From: Herbaspirillum autotrophicum
Lineage (GTDB): Bacteria; Pseudomonadota; Gammaproteobacteria; Burkholderiales; Burkholderiaceae_D
Assembly (NCBI RefSeq): GCF_001189915.1
Contig: NZ_LFLS01000012.1
Span: forward strand, 84,001-148,000
DNA length: 64,000 nucleotides
Direction: 5' to 3'
Part shown: positions 1 through 9,032 of the stretch, piece after piece
Layout: every line of letters begins with the position of its first letter
How positions within the stretch are numbered: position 1 is the stretch's first letter
Notes under the pieces: generated by a model
Databases searched by the model: none
Seen by the model: the letters and a program-made list of their open reading frames with translations, nothing else
What the model was told of the DNA's origin: nothing
Position numbers and translations under genes: made by a program

Positions 1-200
1 ATGTCAGATCCAATCGAAATTTACAACATCAAATCTCCGTAAATTGCCTCCATGAAAGCAATAAACCGAGAACGGAATACGCATTTCGCAAGGGCAAAAT
101 GCGACGTTATCGATGGTCGTCAATGCGCACGAATTCTGTTCGGACCACACCGGCAACCAACCGATGTCGTCAGAATAGGGATTACCGCATTGTTGAAATA

Positions 201-214
201 TAAGAAAACTCTTA
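201..214. promoter_or_regulatory. Candidate RcsB/BvgA-type operator
   Basis: The sequence TAAGAAAACTCTTA is a 14-bp dyad with TAAGA/TCTTA arms. It matches the enteric RcsAB box consensus TAAGAATATTCCTA at 11 of 14 positions, and its arms resemble the heptads bound by NarL-family regulators such as BvgA. It lies about 360 bp beyond the end of an RcsB-like regulator gene, in an AT-rich gap. Binding is inferred, not shown. Confidence 0.35.
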
Positions 215-251
215 AAAGATGATCACACCGGCTGCACCTGGCAACCTCGAA

Positions 252-288
252 CGAATGCAGAAACGGGCGTCATGCATTCGAACGCCCG
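252..288. repeat. Interlocked inverted repeats (pseudoknot-like topology)
   Basis: Two perfect inverted repeats are interleaved. CGAATGCA (252-259) pairs with TGCATTCG (273-280), and CGGGCGT (264-270) pairs with ACGCCCG (282-288). In RNA this is an H-type pseudoknot order, or two mutually exclusive hairpins. The third loop is only one base, so a complete pseudoknot would be strained. Confidence 0.5.
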
Positions 289-472
289 CGCAAGAAATAA
301 TGTCGGTCCGAAGCAACAATATTTCCATCAGGAAAATTTCATTTGTCGCGCCGGCGAAGGAAGATCAGTGACCAGTCATGCCTGCCGGCAGCCGGCGGGG
401 CCGCGTCTGCGGGCTGTTCATACACTCTGTCGCAGCGCGCACGGCGCCTGCGCGAGACCGCATCAGCGGGCG

Positions 473-499
473 AAAAAAAAGGACAAGCATTGCTTGTCC
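473..499 (-). terminator. Rho-independent terminator of the response-regulator gene
   Basis: On the minus strand GGACAAGC and GCTTGTCC form an 8-bp stem with a 3-base loop (481-499), followed directly by eight T residues (480-473). It sits 77 bp past the stop codon of the minus-strand response regulator, as expected for its transcript end. Confidence 0.85.
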
Positions 500-575
500 T
501 GTTCTGTTCCATGGCGTATCGGCGTGTGAAAAATTTTCCCGATCTGCCGACCGAAACACAAAAATATTCTGATGC

Positions 576-1244
576 TCAAATCAGCCCGCTGGCGAATGCG
601 TACTTGATCAGATCGGCATCGGTCGCCAGTCCCAGTTTGCGCATCGCATTGTTCTTGTGCGTGCTGACGGTGCTTGGCGTACGCGACAACCGCTCACAAA
701 TATCGCCGAGCGAATTGCCTTCGACGAACAGACGCACCACTTCCAGTTCGCTGACCGTCAATTCCTTGTTTTGCGCAAACGCATTGCCTTGCGCCCAGCT
801 CATTTCCAGTTCGCCGCGCAACGACACCGGGAAATAGGCTTGCTTGCTCGACTGCGTGGCCAGACAGGCATTGATCAGCTCATCGGCCTTTTCCTTCTTG
901 TTGATGACGGAGAATACGCCCATCCGGTACAGACGCTTGACCACCGCGATATTGCCCATGGCGGTGTAGACGATGACCTTGCTGGAAGGATGCTCGGCCT
1001 TGATGCGTTTGATCAGGGCGAAACCATCCGAATCATCGTTGTCATTATTCGGCATGGCGAAATCGGTTACCACGATTTCGCACGGCGTTCGCTTCAACGC
1101 TGTCAATAGCGCCTCGCCGGTATCTGCCTCAAGATCGATCCGCACTTCCGGCAAACGACCCAGTTCATTCTTCAATGCGCCCAGCACCACAGGGTGGTCG
1201 TCGGCGATCGCGATATGCAATACTTTGTTAGCAATAAAACTCAC
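576..1244 (-). CDS. RcsB-like response regulator (NarL/LuxR family)
   Basis: A two-component transcription regulator of about 222 residues. The receiver domain (residues 1-125) has the acidic pair DD near 15-16, the phosphorylatable Asp near 61 in VVTDFAMP, and conserved Lys near 116. A LuxR-type helix-turn-helix occupies about 161-217 (LTVSELEVVRLFVEG, then STVSTHKNNAMRKLG). The HTH wording and the Asn/Asp-rich insert after the phospho-Asp resemble RcsB more than NarL. I chose the GTG at 1244 because GGAG lies six bases before it; ATG codons at 1256 and 1259 are possible but lack a clear ribosome site. No histidine kinase is encoded nearby. A fimbrial-like gene is divergent and a fimbrial adhesin lies 8 kb away, so control of surface structures is a reasonable inference. 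Confidence 0.85.
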   Translation of the reverse strand: MSFIANKVLHIAIADDHPVVLGALKNELGRLPEVRIDLEADTGEALLTALKRTPCEIVVTDFAMPNNDNDDSDGFALIKRIKAEHPSSKVIVYTAMGNIAVVKRLYRMGVFSVINKKEKADELINACLATQSSKQAYFPVSLRGELEMSWAQGNAFAQNKELTVSELEVVRLFVEGNSLGDICERLSRTPSTVSTHKNNAMRKLGLATDADLIKYAFASGLI

Positions 1245-1611
1245 GTTTATCTCCATCATCAATGTCAATCCGCATCGACTTCAGGCTGACCTCACGGCGG
1301 GTCATCGCCAGTCCATACGGCTTTAAGAAATACCTACACTGGACTGGACCAGGTAGCGCTTTGTTCCCCGATTTCTGAACAACGGCAGGCAAGAAAAAGC
1401 TTCTAGAATGAAAAACAAGTGTAAATATTTGTTTCCAAAATAAAACATTTCCATAATACAACAATTAATAAAATTATCATGGAATCTTATTAAAATTTAT
1501 TCGATGCAGAGGTACATTGTTGTTGTGCGAAAGGTCGCTGTCCAGCCTGTCGCATCTCGATAAAATTCATCTGCAGCCCGCGTGGGGCTTCACTTTCCGA
1601 TGAGGTGCCGT
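1245..1611. other. AT-rich divergent intergenic region
   Basis: This gap separates the response regulator from a divergent fimbrial-like gene and should hold both promoters. The part from about 1420 to 1510 is strikingly AT-rich compared with its surroundings. It contains an 8-bp inverted repeat (1308-1347) enclosing an RcsB-like sequence (1324-1336). I see no gene in it. Confidence 0.6.
1308..1347. promoter_or_regulatory. Inverted repeat enclosing an RcsB-like half-box
   Basis: CCAGTCCA (1308-1315) and TGGACTGG (1340-1347) are a perfect inverted repeat separated by 24 bp. The spacer contains TAAGAAATACCTA (1324-1336), which resembles the RcsB box TAAGAATATTCCTA with one base missing in the middle. 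It lies about 65-100 bp upstream of the regulator start, so autoregulation is possible. Confidence 0.3.
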
Positions 1612-1980
1612 ATGTTTGAAAAGCCGCTTCAATTGCGACATTTGGTCGCACTATCACTGTTTTCCGCAACTTCCCTGAGTACGTTCGCCGACAGCGGCAG
1701 TATCGGATTCCAGGGTCGGATCGTCGATCCGACCTGCACCATCCGCGGTGCCGGGAGCGGTGACCGGCACCTGAACTGCCACACCGCGCAACACGTTCAG
1801 ATACGCGTCACCCAGGTTGGCAAAAGTACCGGCGGTGCGCGGTTCGCACTCGATGGCAAGCCGTTGGAAAATGCGCGGCTGGTCACGCATCGTTTGCAGG
1901 CCGGTAAACATGTCGCGCTGAAAGACATCGTGCAGACGCCGGCCGGCAATGCCGTGATTGTCTTGTTCTCTTATTTGTAA
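1612..1980 (+). CDS. Short fimbrial-like secreted protein
   Basis: A protein of 122 residues with an N-terminal signal peptide (about 1-25, ending near STFA) and a mature part that opens with GSIGFQGRIVDPTCTI. That opening is typical of the first strand of type 1 pilins (small residue, G, I, F, G, V/I, P, T, C). Two cysteines (in PTCTI and LNCHT) could form the pilin disulfide. It is much shorter than a normal pilin (about 150-180 residues) and lacks the usual C-terminal beta-zipper tyrosine pattern, though it ends in VLFSYL. I chose ATG 1612 because it gives the cleanest signal peptide; ATG 1600 is possible. No chaperone or usher gene adjoins it. Role in a pilus is inferred. Confidence 0.6.
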   Translation: MFEKPLQLRHLVALSLFSATSLSTFADSGSIGFQGRIVDPTCTIRGAGSGDRHLNCHTAQHVQIRVTQVGKSTGGARFALDGKPLENARLVTHRLQAGKHVALKDIVQTPAGNAVIVLFSYL

Positions 1981-2018
1981 TTTATCGCGGCCAGCAGATT
2001 GTGCTCAAGGTCGCGGTG

Positions 2019-2822
2019 TCACCAATAGTCTTCCGTAATGAACTGGCCGCCGGCGTTGCGACGGCATGGACCCAGACCGCGCTGGCGCAGCAGTTCACGG
2101 GTTTCGGTAATCATGTCGGGATTGCCGCACACCATCAGGCGCGAGCTGTTGATATCGATGGCCAGCCCCACCTGTCGCTCCAGGCTGCCATCCTGCAACA
2201 GCGTGGTAATGCGGCCGTGCATCTGATCCGGATAAGTCATCGCGGTGTCGCGCGTGGTCACCCGCACCAGATGCAGCGTGGCTGGCAAACCCAGTGTTGC
2301 GGCCTGTTCCTGCAACGCCGCGAACTTGTCCTGATAGGTCAATTCATCGGCCTGGCGCACGCAATGCACCAGCACCAGATGCCGGAAGCGCTCCCAGGTC
2401 GAACGCTCTTGCAACAAGGAGACAAATGGTCCGAGTCCGGTGCCGGTCGCCAGCATCCACAGATCGCTGCCATCGGCAAAACGGTCGGCAGTCATGAAGC
2501 CGTAGCTGAGTTTTTCGACCCACACCGGATCGCCTTCGGCTATTTGCGCCAGCGCTGTAGTGAATGCACCGCCCGGCACGATGATCGCGTAATACTCCAG
2601 GAAATCATCGCCGCTGGCCGACGTAATCGAATAGGCGCGCCACACCATTTCACCGTTGACCATCAGCCCCAGCCGCGCGAACTGGCCAGCGACAAACTGA
2701 TAGCCGGGCGCACGCGTGGTACGGAATGTCAGCAGTTTGTCGGTCCAGCGCTGCACTGAAATCACCGCTTCTTTGGTCGCCTTGTCACTGACTTTGTCGT
2801 TCGGGCCGGTTTCAACACTCAC
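2019..2822 (-). CDS. fpr: Ferredoxin--NADP(+) reductase
   Basis: A 267-residue FAD enzyme that moves electrons between NADPH and ferredoxin or flavodoxin in the cytoplasm, used in redox balance and oxidative-stress responses. The FAD-binding motif RAYS is at 62-65, the NADP-binding glycine motif GTGLGP at about 127-132, and the protein ends in the ITEDYW tail typical of bacterial Fpr. The length is about ten residues longer than the usual family length because of a polar N-terminal extension. It stands alone, convergent with the fimbrial-like gene and divergent from tamA. Identification is firm; its electron partner is not visible here. Confidence 0.92.
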   Translation of the reverse strand: MSVETGPNDKVSDKATKEAVISVQRWTDKLLTFRTTRAPGYQFVAGQFARLGLMVNGEMVWRAYSITSASGDDFLEYYAIIVPGGAFTTALAQIAEGDPVWVEKLSYGFMTADRFADGSDLWMLATGTGLGPFVSLLQERSTWERFRHLVLVHCVRQADELTYQDKFAALQEQAATLGLPATLHLVRVTTRDTAMTYPDQMHGRITTLLQDGSLERQVGLAIDINSSRLMVCGNPDMITETRELLRQRGLGPCRRNAGGQFITEDYW

Positions 2823-3136
2823 GCTTTACCTCCGTTATTTGCCATCGATCAATACAGAAAATTCTCAAAAGTGTGCACGGATTGCCCCAATTGCTGCGCC
2901 GCTTTTTATAATGCCGGCCAAGCTCGGTACAATGGCATCCATGATTACCCTGCGCAGGGCCGGATCTGTATTGTCTCTCAACGGCGGCGACAGGAACTAT
3001 ATGACCCTGCGACAGTCATGGAGATGCTGCATACCATGCAAGAAAATGTTCCTGCCAGCACTTTACCTGAAACCCGATTCTGAAGCTGATTCTGAAACCG
3101 CCTTTGAAACCGCCTTTGAACCCTGTCTTCAAGACC
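2823..3136. other. Divergent fpr/tamA intergenic region
   Basis: This gap holds no gene that I can support. Its right end carries a 12-bp-period repeat next to the tamA start. Promoters for fpr (leftward) and tamA (rightward) are expected here but I could not place them with confidence. Confidence 0.5.
3081..3120 (+). repeat. 12-bp-period direct repeats before tamA
   Basis: TGAA recurs at 3081, 3093, 3105 and 3117, exactly 12 bp apart, and the units at 3093 and 3105 are identical (TGAAACCGCCTT). An additional TGAA lies 13 bp earlier, at 3068. The array ends 16 bp before the chosen tamA start codon and overlaps the TTG at 3104. It may be a slipped-strand simple repeat or part of a translated leader. 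Confidence 0.6.
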
Positions 3137-4900
3137 ATGCAACGCACTTGCCGGCTGGCAGTCGGCGTTTTCTGTCTGAGCGCCCTGTCCGCGCACGCTG
3201 CCTACAAGGTCGAGATCGAGGCGCCAGCGCCGATCGACAAGCTGCTCAAGGAACATCTTGATCTGGTGCGCTATCAGGACCGCGACGATCTCAGCGATGA
3301 GCAGCTCAAGTTCATGACCGACACGGTCGGCGAACAAGTGACTGAACTGAGTTCCACCGAGGGTTGGTTCTCACCGAAGACCACGGTGGAAGTTACCGAC
3401 GCCGACGGCGATGCGCCACGTCGCGTCCGCGTAAAAGTCGTGGCCGGCGAACGCACCCTGATTACCGGCGTCGATATCGAGGCCACTGGTACAGTAGCGC
3501 AACAAGAGCCGCAGCGCGTCGATGCCGTGCGCAAAGACTGGCCGTTGCCGGTCGGCGCCCCATTCCGTCAGGAAGACTGGGACAACGCCAAGAACAAAGG
3601 TCTGCAAGAGTTGCAGCAGCGCCGCTATGCCGCTGCCCGCATTGCGCAGTCACAAGCGCGGGTCGAAGCCGATGATCATGAAGCGCAATTGTCGGTGCAC
3701 TATGACAGCGGCCCGGCCTTCTTTCTCGGCCCGCTGAACATCACCGGCACCAAGCGTTACCCGCAAGAGATCATCCGCAACGTCAACCCGCTGCTGGTCG
3801 GCGAGGAGTACAGCAGTGACCGCTTGCTGGCGCTGCAACGCCAGATCCAGAATACCGCTTACTTCAGCAACACCATTGTCGCGCTCGACGATAACCCGGC
3901 CAATGCCGGCATGGCCCCGGTCAATGTGCAAGTGACCGAATTTCAGACCCAGCGCATCCGTGCCGGTGTCGGTTACGCCTCGGATACCGGCGCCCAGGTT
4001 GAAGGCCGGTATACCAACTACAACGTATTCGACCGCGCTTATATTTTCGACAGCCAGTTGCGACTGGAACAGCAGCGGCAGTATGGCTCGCTCACGCTGG
4101 CGATGCCGCCCGATGAAAAGAGTTTCGTCAACAGCGTCAATACCTCGTATGACCGCACCACGCTGCAAGGCGTCGACCTGCGCACCCAGCGCATCGGCAT
4201 CAAGCGCGCGCGCAGCGGCGAACTGTACGATACCGCCTACACCCTGACGTTTTACCGCGACCAGTTGCAACAGACCGATGGCGCTACCCTGCCGGCCAAT
4301 ACCGTGGTCACGCCGGGCAAGCATCAGGCGCTGGTGCCCGGCTTTGCCTGGGCGCGGCGCGCGGTCGACGATCCGATCTTTCCGCGCCAGGGACATTTGC
4401 TGGCGCTGGAAACCGGCTTTGCCGTCAAAGGCGTCGCCACCGACCAGACCTTTGCCCGCCTGTATGGCCGCTTCAAACAATACTTCCCGGTGGGCAAGCG
4501 CGATCTGGTGATCCTGCGCACCGAACTCGGCGCCGTCTTCACCAAGGGCAGCGCCTCCGAAGTACCGGCCTCGCTGCTGTTTCGCGCCGGCGGCAATGAA
4601 TCGATCCGCGGCTACAGTTACCAAAGCATCGGCAACGAACAAAACGGCACGGTCTATCCGACCAAGTACCTCGCCACCGGCAGCGTCGAGTACCAACACT
4701 GGCTCAATGACAAATGGGGTGGCGCGGTATTCTGGGATGTCGGCACCGCCGCCGATAACTGGAGCAGCAAGACTTTCTATCAGGGCGTCGGTTTCGGTGC
4801 CCGCTGGCGCAGCCCGGTGGGTGCGGTCAATCTGGATCTGGCCTATGGCATACAGAAACAGCAGATTCGTCCGCACATTTCGCTCGGCATCGCCTTTTGA
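3137..4900 (+). CDS. tamA: Translocation and assembly module outer-membrane protein TamA
   Basis: An Omp85-family outer-membrane protein of 587 residues that works with TamB to insert autotransporters and other proteins into the outer membrane. A signal peptide (1 to about 21, ending SAHA) precedes POTRA domains (roughly 25-255) and a C-terminal beta-barrel that ends in ISLGIAF, the aromatic terminus typical of barrels. GGNESIRGYSYQSIG near 500 is the conserved RGY-type motif of strand lid/loop 6. I start at ATG 3137 because it gives a standard signal peptide; an upstream TTG (3104) would add 11 residues and spoil it. tamB follows after 38 bp, so the two form an operon. Confidence 0.92.
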   Translation: MQRTCRLAVGVFCLSALSAHAAYKVEIEAPAPIDKLLKEHLDLVRYQDRDDLSDEQLKFMTDTVGEQVTELSSTEGWFSPKTTVEVTDADGDAPRRVRVKVVAGERTLITGVDIEATGTVAQQEPQRVDAVRKDWPLPVGAPFRQEDWDNAKNKGLQELQQRRYAAARIAQSQARVEADDHEAQLSVHYDSGPAFFLGPLNITGTKRYPQEIIRNVNPLLVGEEYSSDRLLALQRQIQNTAYFSNTIVALDDNPANAGMAPVNVQVTEFQTQRIRAGVGYASDTGAQVEGRYTNYNVFDRAYIFDSQLRLEQQRQYGSLTLAMPPDEKSFVNSVNTSYDRTTLQGVDLRTQRIGIKRARSGELYDTAYTLTFYRDQLQQTDGATLPANTVVTPGKHQALVPGFAWARRAVDDPIFPRQGHLLALETGFAVKGVATDQTFARLYGRFKQYFPVGKRDLVILRTELGAVFTKGSASEVPASLLFRAGGNESIRGYSYQSIGNEQNGTVYPTKYLATGSVEYQHWLNDKWGGAVFWDVGTAADNWSSKTFYQGVGFGARWRSPVGAVNLDLAYGIQKQQIRPHISLGIAF

Positions 4901-4938
4901 TCGCCTTTTCATTATCAGTAACGTAAACAGAACCACGC

Positions 4939-7900
4939 ATGAGCGCTCCGGAAAATCCAGCAACAGACGCCCCTACTCCTGCCCCGGCACCGGCGCCGCG
5001 CCGCGCGCGCACCGGGCGCCGGATCATCGGCGTGCTGCTCGGTGCGGTACTGTTGCTGGCGGCGCTGCTAGTCTGGGTAGTCCAGTTTGAAAGCGGTACC
5101 CGTCTGTTGTGGAATACCAGCGTCTGGGCCATGCAAGGTCGTCTCGCCGGCAACTTCGAGGGCGGCACGCTGGCCAGCGGCATTCGTGTGCAACAGTTGC
5201 GTTATCGCGATGCCAGCACCATCGCCACGATCGACAGCATCGCCGGCAGTTGGCATCTGGCGCTGACGGCACGCCGTCTGACCGTCAACTACCTGCACGT
5301 CGGCAATGTCGATCTGCAATTGCAACCGACGCCATCCGAGCCGACCACCCTGCCGGCTTCGCTGCGCTTGCCGCTGGCACTGGCGCTCAATGACATTACG
5401 CTGAAACAATTGCGTCTGCAGCAAGGCACCACGGTCACCGAACTGAGCGATCTGCAAGTGCATGGCGATTCCGATGGCGCGCGCCATACGCTGGTGCTGG
5501 ACCGTCTGACCACACCCTACGGCAAGGCCAGCGCCATGCTGCATCTGGACGGCCAACAGCCGTTTGTCATCAGCGGCGGCGCCGAACTGGCCGGAGCGTA
5601 TCAGCAAGAAAAATTCCAGCTTGCCGCCACCTTGTCCGGATCGTTGCAGCAACTCGGCATCCAGCTCATCGCCAGCGGCGACAAACTCAACGGCAGCGCC
5701 AATATCGTCGCCACGCCGTTTGATGCAGTACCGCTGCAACGCGCCGACATCGATCTGCAACACGTCAATCCGCACACCTTCAGCGCCTCGGCACCACAGG
5801 CAGATTTGCGCGTCACCGCCAAGCTGGCGCCGCTGCCGGGTCAGAGCGCGGCCTTGCCGGTGGCCGGCACGCTCAGCATCGACAACGCCATACCGGGCAG
5901 CATCGATCAGCAACGACTGCCGCTGATGTCGGCGCAGGCCGAACTGCATCTCGACAGCAGCGTACAAACCCTGAAGAACCTGCGCATCCGCCTGCTGCAA
6001 AACGCCAGCATCGAAGGCAGCGGCGCATACCATCCCGGGGCTGACGGCAAGGCCGGCGGCGGCGACTTCGCGCTGCAGATCGCCGGACTCGACTTGCATG
6101 CGCTGCATCAGCAATTGCAAGCGACTTCGTTGCGCGGCCCGCTGACCCTGAAGCTGACGCCAACGATGCAGACGGTGGCGCTGGCGCTCAGCGATCCGCG
6201 TTTCCGGGTACAACTCGACGGCACGCTGGAAGGCGACAAGCTGACGCTGCAACAGGCCCGGCTGGATGCCGGCAAGTCCCGCGTGCAACTCGACGGCAGC
6301 CTGATCACCAGCGGTGACATGCGCTATGCGGCCAAAGGCAAGCTCAGCAATTTCAATCCGGCCGACTGGATTCACGCCGCCCCGGCCAAAGGCAAAGCCG
6401 CAGCCAGGCAACCGGTCAACGCCAACATCAACATGGATTTCAATGCCGATGGCGTGCTGGCACCGGAATTGCAGGCGCAACTGGCGTTCCGCATTCATGA
6501 CAGCAACTACGCGCAATTGCCGATGAGCGGCAGCGGCAATCTGAAGCTGGCCGGCCAACGTCTGTTGCCGAGCACTGCCAATCTGGACATCGCCGGCAAT
6601 CAATTGCAGCTCAACGGCAGTTTCGGCGCGCCATCAGACCGCCTCAATCTGCATGTCAATGCGCCGCAACTGGCGCGTCTGGGCTATGGCATTTCCGGCC
6701 TGCTGCAACTGGATGGCCAGCTCACCGGCGCGCTGCAACGGCCGAGCCTGAAAGCCACTTATCGGGCCGAGCAACTGGCATTCGGCGTCCATCATCTGGC
6801 CAGGCTCAGCGGCCAGGCCGATATCCAGACCGATCTCAGCGCCGCCCTCGACTCCGCCAAAAACAAGTTGCAACTGAGCATCGCCGCCCAAGGTTATGCA
6901 GGCCCTGATGCCCGCCTCAAACAACTCGATCTGAATCTGTCCGGCACCTACGGCCAACACGCACTGACACTGCATGCGGATGGCAATGTGCATAACCGGC
7001 CGTTGCTGCTGGACGCTGCGGTGCACGGCAAACTGACGCAGAATAAAGGCGCGTATGGCTGGAGCGGCGCGCTCGACAAACTGGTCAATACCGGCTTCCC
7101 GCGCACCACGCTGGCAGCCCCCGTCACCCTCACGCTGGCGGCTGACGACATCAGCGCCGGCGCCGCGCAACTGACCATCGAACAGACGGCAGTCAACTTG
7201 CAGCATTTCAGTCTGCGTCAGGGCCGGATCGCTTCGGCCGGTGCGGTCAAGGCCCTCGATGTGGCGCGCCTGCTGCAACTGGCGCAAGACTTCGGCGTGG
7301 AAGAAATACCGTTCAAGAGCGACCTGATTCTCGACAGCAACTGGGACTTCGCGCTCGGCGAAACTGCCAGCGGCTTTTTCCAGGTGGCCCGCAAAAGCGG
7401 CGACATCCGTATCAATGTCAACAATACCGATGTCGCCCTCGGCGTATCCGATATCCGGCTGCGCGCCGATCTGCAAGGCAACCAGCTCAAGCTTGATGCC
7501 CACGCGGCAGCAGCCCGGATCGGCACCTTCGACGCCAAGGGTCAGGCCGCATTGCAGCGTCAGGGCAAGCTGCTGACGCTGACACCCGACGCCGCACTGC
7601 AAGCCCAGGCCGACTTGAATGTGCCGCAACTGAAATCGATCGGGGCGCTGCTGGGTCCGCAAATTTCACTCAACGGTGCGCTGGCGATGCAGCTCAAGGC
7701 CGGCGGCACCCTCAACAAGCCGGCGTTGTCCGGCGCCATCAACGGCGATGCCCTGGCAGTGACCTTGTTCGACCAGGGGATCCAGCTGAAAGACGGCATT
7801 GCCCGCATCGTCATGGATAACAACGTGATCGATCTGCGACAACTGGTATTCCATGGCGGCGACGGCACGCTGAGCGCCACCGGCAAGGTGCAACTGGGCG

Positions 7901-8895
7901 CCTCCAATCCGGATCTGAACGCCACCATCGTCGCCGACCGCCTGCAATTGTTCGCCAGTCCGGATCGCCGGCTGATGTTGTCGGGTCAGGCCAAACTGGC
8001 CAACGTCAACGAACAGTTGCGCATCGACGGCAAGTTCGTGGTCGACAAAGCCTTGTTCGATCTGCCGAAAAACAGTGCCCCCAAACTCGGTTCGGATGTC
8101 GTGGTGGTACGCAACAATGGCAAGGCCAAGACCGGTGCTGCCGCCAGCTCCAAGGAAAAACTGGAAGCCGCCACCGAAAAACCGGCCGGCCGCTTTGCGC
8201 CCTTCATGACCATCGCCGTCGATCTCGGCAATGATTTCCGCTTCCGCGGTACCGGCGCCGATCTGCTGCTGCGCGGCGACATGACCGTGCGCAGCGAACC
8301 TTACTCGCCGTTGCGCGCGACCGGTTCGATCTTTGTCGCCAACGGCACCTACGAAGCCTTTGGCACCAAGCTCAACATCGAGCGCGGCATCATCAACTTC
8401 CAGGGGCCGATCAGCAATCCCAACCTGAACATTCTGGCAATGCGCCGCAATCAGGACGTGGAAGCCGGGGTTGAAGTCACCGGCAACGCCAATCAGCCGC
8501 GCATCCGGCTGGTATCGGAACCGAATGTATCGGACGAAGAAAAACTGTCCTGGATCATGTTCGGTCACGGCAGCGACAGTTCCGGCCTCGGCCAAACCAA
8601 TGCCGCCGCTCAGGCACTGGCCTTCCTCGGCAACATGGGCGGCAAGAAAATCGCCAAAGACCTCGGCTTCGACCAGTTTTCCATCGGCGCCAGCGAATCC
8701 GGCCTGACCGATGAACAAGTAGTCAATATCGGCAAGGCGATTTCGGAAAAGCTGTCGGTCGGTTACGAACAAAGCCTGACCGGCGCCGCCAGCATCGCCA
8801 AAGCCACGTGGCAGTTGTCGCGACGCTGGTCGGTGGTGGCCCGGGCCGGTGCCATCAATGGCCTGAACATTTTGTTCAACCGCAGATTTGATTAG
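4939..8895 (+). CDS. tamB: Translocation and assembly module inner-membrane protein TamB
   Basis: A 1318-residue AsmA/DUF490-family protein that spans the periplasm as a long beta-taco groove and partners with TamA; the family is also implicated in phospholipid transport to the outer membrane. After a proline/alanine-rich cytoplasmic start there is one membrane segment (about 33-52, IIGVLLGAVLLLAALLVWVV), then a long beta-repeat region, then the conserved DUF490 C-terminus (about 980-1318). The end, containing SVGYEQSLTGAA and VVARAG, is characteristic. Length is close to the family norm. Translationally linked to tamA by short spacing. No frameshift is evident. Confidence 0.92.
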   Translation: MSAPENPATDAPTPAPAPAPRRARTGRRIIGVLLGAVLLLAALLVWVVQFESGTRLLWNTSVWAMQGRLAGNFEGGTLASGIRVQQLRYRDASTIATIDSIAGSWHLALTARRLTVNYLHVGNVDLQLQPTPSEPTTLPASLRLPLALALNDITLKQLRLQQGTTVTELSDLQVHGDSDGARHTLVLDRLTTPYGKASAMLHLDGQQPFVISGGAELAGAYQQEKFQLAATLSGSLQQLGIQLIASGDKLNGSANIVATPFDAVPLQRADIDLQHVNPHTFSASAPQADLRVTAKLAPLPGQSAALPVAGTLSIDNAIPGSIDQQRLPLMSAQAELHLDSSVQTLKNLRIRLLQNASIEGSGAYHPGADGKAGGGDFALQIAGLDLHALHQQLQATSLRGPLTLKLTPTMQTVALALSDPRFRVQLDGTLEGDKLTLQQARLDAGKSRVQLDGSLITSGDMRYAAKGKLSNFNPADWIHAAPAKGKAAARQPVNANINMDFNADGVLAPELQAQLAFRIHDSNYAQLPMSGSGNLKLAGQRLLPSTANLDIAGNQLQLNGSFGAPSDRLNLHVNAPQLARLGYGISGLLQLDGQLTGALQRPSLKATYRAEQLAFGVHHLARLSGQADIQTDLSAALDSAKNKLQLSIAAQGYAGPDARLKQLDLNLSGTYGQHALTLHADGNVHNRPLLLDAAVHGKLTQNKGAYGWSGALDKLVNTGFPRTTLAAPVTLTLAADDISAGAAQLTIEQTAVNLQHFSLRQGRIASAGAVKALDVARLLQLAQDFGVEEIPFKSDLILDSNWDFALGETASGFFQVARKSGDIRINVNNTDVALGVSDIRLRADLQGNQLKLDAHAAAARIGTFDAKGQAALQRQGKLLTLTPDAALQAQADLNVPQLKSIGALLGPQISLNGALAMQLKAGGTLNKPALSGAINGDALAVTLFDQGIQLKDGIARIVMDNNVIDLRQLVFHGGDGTLSATGKVQLGASNPDLNATIVADRLQLFASPDRRLMLSGQAKLANVNEQLRIDGKFVVDKALFDLPKNSAPKLGSDVVVVRNNGKAKTGAAASSKEKLEAATEKPAGRFAPFMTIAVDLGNDFRFRGTGADLLLRGDMTVRSEPYSPLRATGSIFVANGTYEAFGTKLNIERGIINFQGPISNPNLNILAMRRNQDVEAGVEVTGNANQPRIRLVSEPNVSDEEKLSWIMFGHGSDSSGLGQTNAAAQALAFLGNMGGKKIAKDLGFDQFSIGASESGLTDEQVVNIGKAISEKLSVGYEQSLTGAASIAKATWQLSRRWSVVARAGAINGLNILFNRRFD

Positions 8896-8910
8896 CCACG
8901 CCTGTCATCC

Positions 8911-8927
8911 ATCGCCGCGCAGGCGAT
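8911..8927 (+). terminator. Weak hairpin after tamB
   Basis: ATCGCC and GGCGAT form a 6-bp stem with a 5-base loop, 16 bp past the tamB stop. There is no T-run after it, so it is a weak candidate for an end of the tamAB transcript. Confidence 0.25.
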
Positions 8928-9032
8928 ATTGATGCGATGCGTGTTGCTCATGTGCAGCCGTTGATTCATCATCAGTGGGCTGCATCTGCCCCTTGTTTTC
9001 CTTGCGGAAACAACGCTGAGACGCCGCTGATT

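Larger units (their letters stand above)
1..575. other. Intergenic region at left edge
   Basis: I find no convincing protein gene in this stretch. The short open frames have no ribosome binding site and no recognisable protein features. It holds an RcsB-type dyad (201-214), a pair of interlocked inverted repeats (252-288) and, near its right end, an intrinsic terminator that reads leftward from the response-regulator gene (473-499). Part of it is probably the upstream region of a gene lying left of the window. Confidence 0.6.

Noticed and set aside
252..288. A complete H-type pseudoknot
   Set aside because: The loop crossing stem 1 would be one base for an 8-bp stem, which is too short; alternative hairpins are more likely.
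3104..3136. TTG start for tamA
   Set aside because: It would add 11 residues before a clean signal peptide and has no ribosome site; the ATG at 3137 fits better.
3650..4963. Large minus-strand open frame of 437 residues opposite tamA
   Set aside because: Composition is Gln/Arg/Gly/Asp-rich with no domain signature and it mirrors tamA codons; it is an antisense shadow of a firmly identified gene.
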